The notes under the pieces are model-generated. The model did not search any database, was not told the origin of the DNA, and saw nothing but the letters and a program-made list of their open reading frames with translations. Both the position numbers and the translations under genes were made by a program. A DNA stretch of 64,000 bases, from contig NZ_WINH01000014.1 in the NCBI RefSeq assembly GCF_010993985.1, forward strand, positions 39,933-103,932. The letters are read 5' to 3'. Below are positions 60,505-64,000 of this stretch, piece by piece (within the stretch, counting starts at the first letter, position 1; each line of letters opens with the position of its first letter). The DNA is from Paraferrimonas sp. SM1919 (GTDB lineage: Bacteria > Pseudomonadota > Gammaproteobacteria > Enterobacterales > Shewanellaceae).

Positions 60505-62883
60505 TTAAAATTTATAGTTAATACGGCTGTAAACGTAACGACCGTTTAAACCAATTGGTGGAATAACGTCATACGGGAAGTTACCGAAGTAATTGATTTC
60601 ATCACTTGATAAATCCGGATATTGGTCAAGTAAATTATTCGCACCAAGTGCAATGCTCAATCCATTGGCAAACTGGTAATTAACATCCACATCCACACTC
60701 ACGTTCGCGGAGAAAGTCTGTTGGGGATGGTAACCACCGCCAAAATCAAACACACGCTCAGTTTCACCATAACGGGTCACACGTAGCATGCTGTTTAGGC
60801 CATTCCATGAATGGTTAGCAGTAAATATCAACTTGTTTTTTGGAGCAGCAGACTCAAGGGTATTAATCTCTTCAACATTACTGGTGCCACCATTGGTAAT
60901 TTCAGTGGTGTTATGGTTGTAGGCTAACGACAAACCTAAGCTGTCAACATTGTAATCAACAACGACATCTACACCTTGAGTACGGGTATCAATAGCGTTA
61001 GTGAAAAACTGAACACCTTGAATACCAGGGCGAGCTGCCGCTTCTGGTAACTCATTAATTGGCGTACCATCAGGTGCAGTATAAACCCCTTGGTTGAGAC
61101 TAATGCGATCCTTAATATCAATTAGGTAAGCATCAACCGTTGCCGACAGACCGAAATCTGAATTAAACACCACACCCAAAGAATAGTTCGTTGACGTTTC
61201 AGCTTTAAGTGATTTAGCGCCAACGGCCTGAGCAAGCTCACTGGTAGGTGCCACAATAGCAAAAGTGGTTAGTGCACCATTATCACCAAAATCAGAGGTA
61301 CTCGCCTGATAGTGGTTTTGAACTAACGAAGGCGCTCTGAAGCCAGTGCTCGCAGCACCACGTAGATTAACGAAATCCGTTAAAGAATATTTTAATGCTA
61401 ACTTGGAATTGAAGGTATCACCAAAGTCACTGTAGTCTTCATAACGAAGCGCGGTACTGGCTAGTAGATCCGAAGTCAGTTCAACCTCAACATCGGCATA
61501 AATAGCTGCCGCATTTCGACTGACATCTACAGTATCGACTGGGCGTAATCCCTGGCTTCCTTGAGATCCAGGCGCAGCAATATTCGCACCTAGGCTATAA
61601 CTGGCTTCATCACCTGCGGTGGTTTTATAGAACTCTGTACGGTATTCAGCACCCACAGCGATGGTGGCATCAAATCCGATTAGATTAACCAGCTTGCTGG
61701 CATCTGCGTTAATCACTAACTGTGAATAATCAAAAGTACCTAAATGGAATTCAGTAGGGCTGGCAGCGCCCATGGAAGCATTTAAAGAGTCCTTAAGATT
61801 AAGGTCGAAGAAACTACGACCATAATTGGCACTTAAATCCCAATCCCAATCATGGCTGCCTTTAATACCAATAACCACAGCATCATCTTTAGTGGTACCA
61901 TCGGTCATTGGGATATAACCATCAGGATAAATTTCAGCAACGTTCGACCAAGTGTCGTTGGGATAGCGGTAGAAGTTCGAACCCAATGCTTGGCGGTTCG
62001 AGTGGTTAGCAAAGCCGTAAAGAGAGATGTTATCTGAAATTTCCTTTTCAGCATTTACCATTAAAGCAAAACCTTGCTCTTCTGGGTCACCCACTTTGTA
62101 GTTTACTTTACCAACAACATCTGGGTTGCCTGCATCTACTTCCCAAAATGGCACCTGATCAAAACCAGCACGATTAGTGGTTTTTCTATCGCGGTATTGA
62201 GCACTGACGTTGATAAAACCATTATCAAGGCTAATGCCTTTATTGGCAGTAATTAGCGTGGTTTGGCCATCTACAATAGATGAGTCAGTCGGCTTAAAAT
62301 CTGTGACGTGCGCACCATAGGTAGCACTGATAGAGCCACCTTGATCGGCATCTTTTAAAACAATATTGATCACACCAGCAATTGCATCTGACCCATATTG
62401 AGCAGCAGCGCCATCACGAAGTACTTCAATACGCTTAATCGCGCTAAAAGGAATGGTATTTAAATCTACTGGCGCACTTCCACGACCAGTTTTACCGCCA
62501 GTGTTGAGTACTGAAGTAGTATGACGGCGCTTTCCATTAACCAATACTAAAGTATGATCAGGACTTAACCCACGTAACTGTGCTGGACGAACAATATCAG
62601 CAGTGTCTGAGTTAGATTGTCGTGGGAAATTAATAGATGGTAATAGGCTATGCAATAGCTGAGCAATTTCACCATTCATTGATGCTGAATTCTGTAACGC
62701 GTCAGCAGAGATAACATCAACGGGAACAGCACTATCCAACGCTGAACGTGGATTAGCTCGAGAACCTACTACAACTAGAGTCTCTTCGGTTTCAATAGTT
62801 ACCTCTTCAGCTATCACAGTCAGAGGTGTAGAAATTGCTAAAGTCAGAGCAGACAGTGCAAAACAAGAAGGTAATCGATTCAC
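60505..62883 (-). CDS. TonB-dependent outer membrane receptor
   Basis: A full 792-residue TonB-dependent receptor. It has a signal peptide (MNRLPSCFALSALTLAISTP). The plug domain spans about residues 50-180, with AVPVDVISADAL, RPAQLRGLSPDHTLVLVNGK and IEVLRDGAAAQYGSDAIAGV. The 22-strand barrel ends in RYVYSRINYKF. It belongs to the same subfamily as the partial receptor at the left edge of the window. It is the first gene of a two-gene unit with the exported SAM hydrolase, so it may import a nucleoside, SAM-related or sulfur-containing ligand; this is inference. Confidence 0.95.
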   Translation of the reverse strand: MNRLPSCFALSALTLAISTPLTVIAEEVTIETEETLVVVGSRANPRSALDSAVPVDVISADALQNSASMNGEIAQLLHSLLPSINFPRQSNSDTADIVRPAQLRGLSPDHTLVLVNGKRRHTTSVLNTGGKTGRGSAPVDLNTIPFSAIKRIEVLRDGAAAQYGSDAIAGVINIVLKDADQGGSISATYGAHVTDFKPTDSSIVDGQTTLITANKGISLDNGFINVSAQYRDRKTTNRAGFDQVPFWEVDAGNPDVVGKVNYKVGDPEEQGFALMVNAEKEISDNISLYGFANHSNRQALGSNFYRYPNDTWSNVAEIYPDGYIPMTDGTTKDDAVVIGIKGSHDWDWDLSANYGRSFFDLNLKDSLNASMGAASPTEFHLGTFDYSQLVINADASKLVNLIGFDATIAVGAEYRTEFYKTTAGDEASYSLGANIAAPGSQGSQGLRPVDTVDVSRNAAAIYADVEVELTSDLLASTALRYEDYSDFGDTFNSKLALKYSLTDFVNLRGAASTGFRAPSLVQNHYQASTSDFGDNGALTTFAIVAPTSELAQAVGAKSLKAETSTNYSLGVVFNSDFGLSATVDAYLIDIKDRISLNQGVYTAPDGTPINELPEAAARPGIQGVQFFTNAIDTRTQGVDVVVDYNVDSLGLSLAYNHNTTEITNGGTSNVEEINTLESAAPKNKLIFTANHSWNGLNSMLRVTRYGETERVFDFGGGYHPQQTFSANVSVDVDVNYQFANGLSIALGANNLLDQYPDLSSDEINYFGNFPYDVIPPIGLNGRYVYSRINYKF

Positions 62884-63395
62884 TTAAGCATCCATTTTAG
62901 TTAATGATAAAAAACAAAACAGATCAAATAATAACAATCAAACAAAACAATATACACAGCAAAAACAGAATGGCCACATTGCGCAAACCAGCAACACAAA
63001 CAAAATCAGGTTAAAGCACTAAAAAAAACAAATAAGCAGACATTAGCACCACAGAGACTAACGATAATGATGAAAATAAAAACAATAAACTAACAAAAAC
63101 ATAAGCTAGCAAAACTCATTCATCGCTAAGATGTTAATGCCAAGTAATAGCAGCAAAAAATTGTTAAATAGGATAAAAATCAAATATTGTAAGCACCCCA
63201 GAAAAGCGTAACAACCGGATGCAATCACATTGATAAGATGGGTAATGATGCTACCACACAAATTCTGTGTTTAATCTCCCCATCTGAGGGTCACCGCCTT
63301 CACGGGTTTAAATACGAAAAAAGCCCCAACCTTTCGGTTGGGGCTTTCTCGTATTTTTTGTCTTCACTTTTTAAAAAAGTGAAAATAAATTGGAA
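62884..63395. other. A+T-rich region upstream of the TonB receptor
   Basis: About 510 bases up to the rRNA-operon repeat zone. 62890-63240 is extremely A-rich on the plus strand and holds the receptor promoter; I see no gene, tRNA or sharp operator. The rest is an outer rRNA terminator (see separate entry) and flanking sequence. Confidence 0.5.
63321..63346 (-). terminator. Distal terminator of the rRNA operon
   Basis: An 11-bp stem AAGCCCCAACC/GGTTGGGGCTT with a TTTC loop, followed leftward by TTTTCGTATTT. It is the second terminator after 5S rRNA. Confidence 0.85.
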
Positions 63396-63696
63396 GCCTG
63401 GCGACCGCTTCGCGTCCAAAGGTGCCCAGCCAAAATCATAGATTTTGTCGTTCAGACCTGAAATCGCATCGCCATTTCCGAGGGGTCTTCACCTACGCCC
63501 GCCATGGATGGCGATCGTTACGATTATGCAGGATGTAATCATCGGCCTATCAATACTCCCCATCTGAGGGTCACCAGGGTCACCGCCATTACGGGTTTAG
63601 ATACGAAAAAAGCCTGGCGACCGCTTCGCGTCCAAAGGTGCCCAGCCAAAATCATAGATTTTGTCGTTCAGACCTGAAATCGCTTCGCCATTTCCG
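63396..63696. repeat. Repeats downstream of 5S rRNA (85-bp unit, two copies)
   Basis: Unit copies at 63396-63480 and 63612-63696 differ at one base (CGCATCGCC versus CGCTTCGCC). Each starts GCCTGGCGACCGCTTCGCG, similar to the complement of a 5S 3' end. Shorter copies of CTCCCCATCTGAGGGTCACC occur at 63275 and 63557, resembling the 5S 3' arm in inverted orientation. Confidence 0.8.
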
Positions 63697-63765
63697 GGCG
63701 GTCTCCACCCTACTATCACATGGAAAGGAAGCAACTTCGTTGCGCTTTTTTATGTCCCCATATGA
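63697..63765. pseudogene. 5S rRNA-like fragments
   Basis: On the minus strand CCATGTGATAGTAGGG (about 63703-63723) resembles CCATGTGAGAGTAGG of the real 5S. On the plus strand TCCCCATATGAGAGCAG (63755-63771) matches the same arm, so the pieces are in opposite orientations. These look like remnants, not functional rRNA. Confidence 0.6.
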
Positions 63766-63798
63766 GAGCAGCAACCGTTAAAATGCAAACAAACAAAA

Positions 63799-63824
63799 AA
63801 GGCCTTCCCATTCGGGAAGGCCTT
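63799..63824 (-). terminator. Proximal terminator after 5S rRNA
   Basis: A 9-10 bp AAGGCCTTCCC/GGGAAGGCCTT stem with an ATTC loop, followed leftward by TTTTTTGTTTGTTT. Confidence 0.92.
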
Positions 63825-63837
63825 ATTTGTTTATTTG

Positions 63838-63957
63838 AAGCCTGGCGATGACCTACTCTCACATGGGGAGACCCCACACTACCATCGGCGCAATTTCGTT
63901 TCACTGCTGAGTTCGGAATGGAGTCAGGTGGGTCCAAAATGCTATGGTCGCCAAGCA
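63838..63957 (-). rRNA. rrf: 5S ribosomal RNA
   Basis: About 120 nt on the minus strand, reading TGCTTGGCGACCATAGCA, then GACCCACCTGACTCC, CCGAACTCAGCAGTGAAACG, GCGCCGATGGTAGTGTGGGG and ending TCATCGCCAGGCTT. The 5' and 3' ends pair as the usual 5S helix I. It closes a leftward rRNA operon whose 23S and 16S genes lie beyond the right edge. The frames in both directions across it are not genes. Confidence 0.97.
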
Positions 63958-64000
63958 TAATTTGTTATTAACTCGCTGTTTTAGCGCGTTAATCTAATCT

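Noticed and set aside
62890..63240. Possible replication origin or partition site in the A-rich stretch
   Set aside because: No DnaA boxes or iterons could be recognised; it is simply A-rich upstream DNA of the TonB receptor.
63238..63441. Open frame on the plus strand
   Set aside because: It crosses the distal rRNA terminator and the repeat zone.
63716..63958. Open frame on the minus strand across the end of the window
   Set aside because: It overlaps the 5S rRNA gene and its terminator.

Overview
The window is a stretch of gammaproteobacterial chromosome, most likely from a marine member of the Alteromonadales close to Shewanella. The evidence is gene order: fkpA-slyX, yheV, yheS-(DUF2390)-yheT-yheU-prkB, crp, an astC-astA-astD-DUF1338 arginine catabolic operon, pabA, sspAB, petABC and rplM-rpsI, zapE/zapG, degQ-degS. 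The CRP, L13 and S9 sequences are of enteric/Shewanella type. Two large TonB-dependent receptors, an OprB-type porin, an Na+/H+ antiporter and a polysaccharide-lyase-like protein fit a marine heterotroph. The genus cannot be fixed from sequence alone.

Layout. 1-29.1 kb is conserved core: the end of a TonB receptor, yebG, yacL, fkpA, slyX, two lipoproteins (the second LpoB-like), the yheV to crp block, the arginine succinyltransferase operon, pabA, sspAB, the cytochrome bc1 operon, rplM-rpsI, the divergent zapE/zapG pair, the degQ-degS protease pair and an Omp85-type barrel. 29.2-30.5 kb holds a small membrane protein and an NAD kinase of the short form typical of alphaproteobacteria.

30.6-51.2 kb is the accessory metabolic heart. 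A leftward five-gene operon runs ureohydrolase-fold enzyme, SDR, Ldh2-family dehydrogenase, SDR, MFS transporter. An OprB-like porin and an RND efflux adaptor/pump pair lie beside it. A partial second copy follows (ureohydrolase plus MFS, leftward) with two more SDR paralogues (rightward), an odd acidic repeat protein, a TolB/TPR regulator and an NhaC antiporter. I read this as a catabolic system, probably for a guanidino or amidino compound, whose substrate I cannot name. Codon use in several of these genes resembles that of the ribosomal and bc1 genes, which suggests strong expression. Three copies of an intergenic repeat lie in and around the second copy.

51.2-55.9 kb is a sparse accessory stretch: a G+C-rich structured intergenic element, a nuclease-like/ImmA-IrrE fusion protein, two orphan envelope proteins, and the remains of a Phd/YefM antitoxin preceded by a 35-bp tandem repeat. 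55.9-62.9 kb holds a YidC-like paralogue with a probable frameshift at its start, a DUF6868-like membrane protein, a heparinase II/III-family protein, and a TonB receptor paired with an exported SAM hydrolase. The window closes with the 3' end of a leftward rRNA operon: 5S rRNA, two terminators, and between them repeats and 5S-like fragments.
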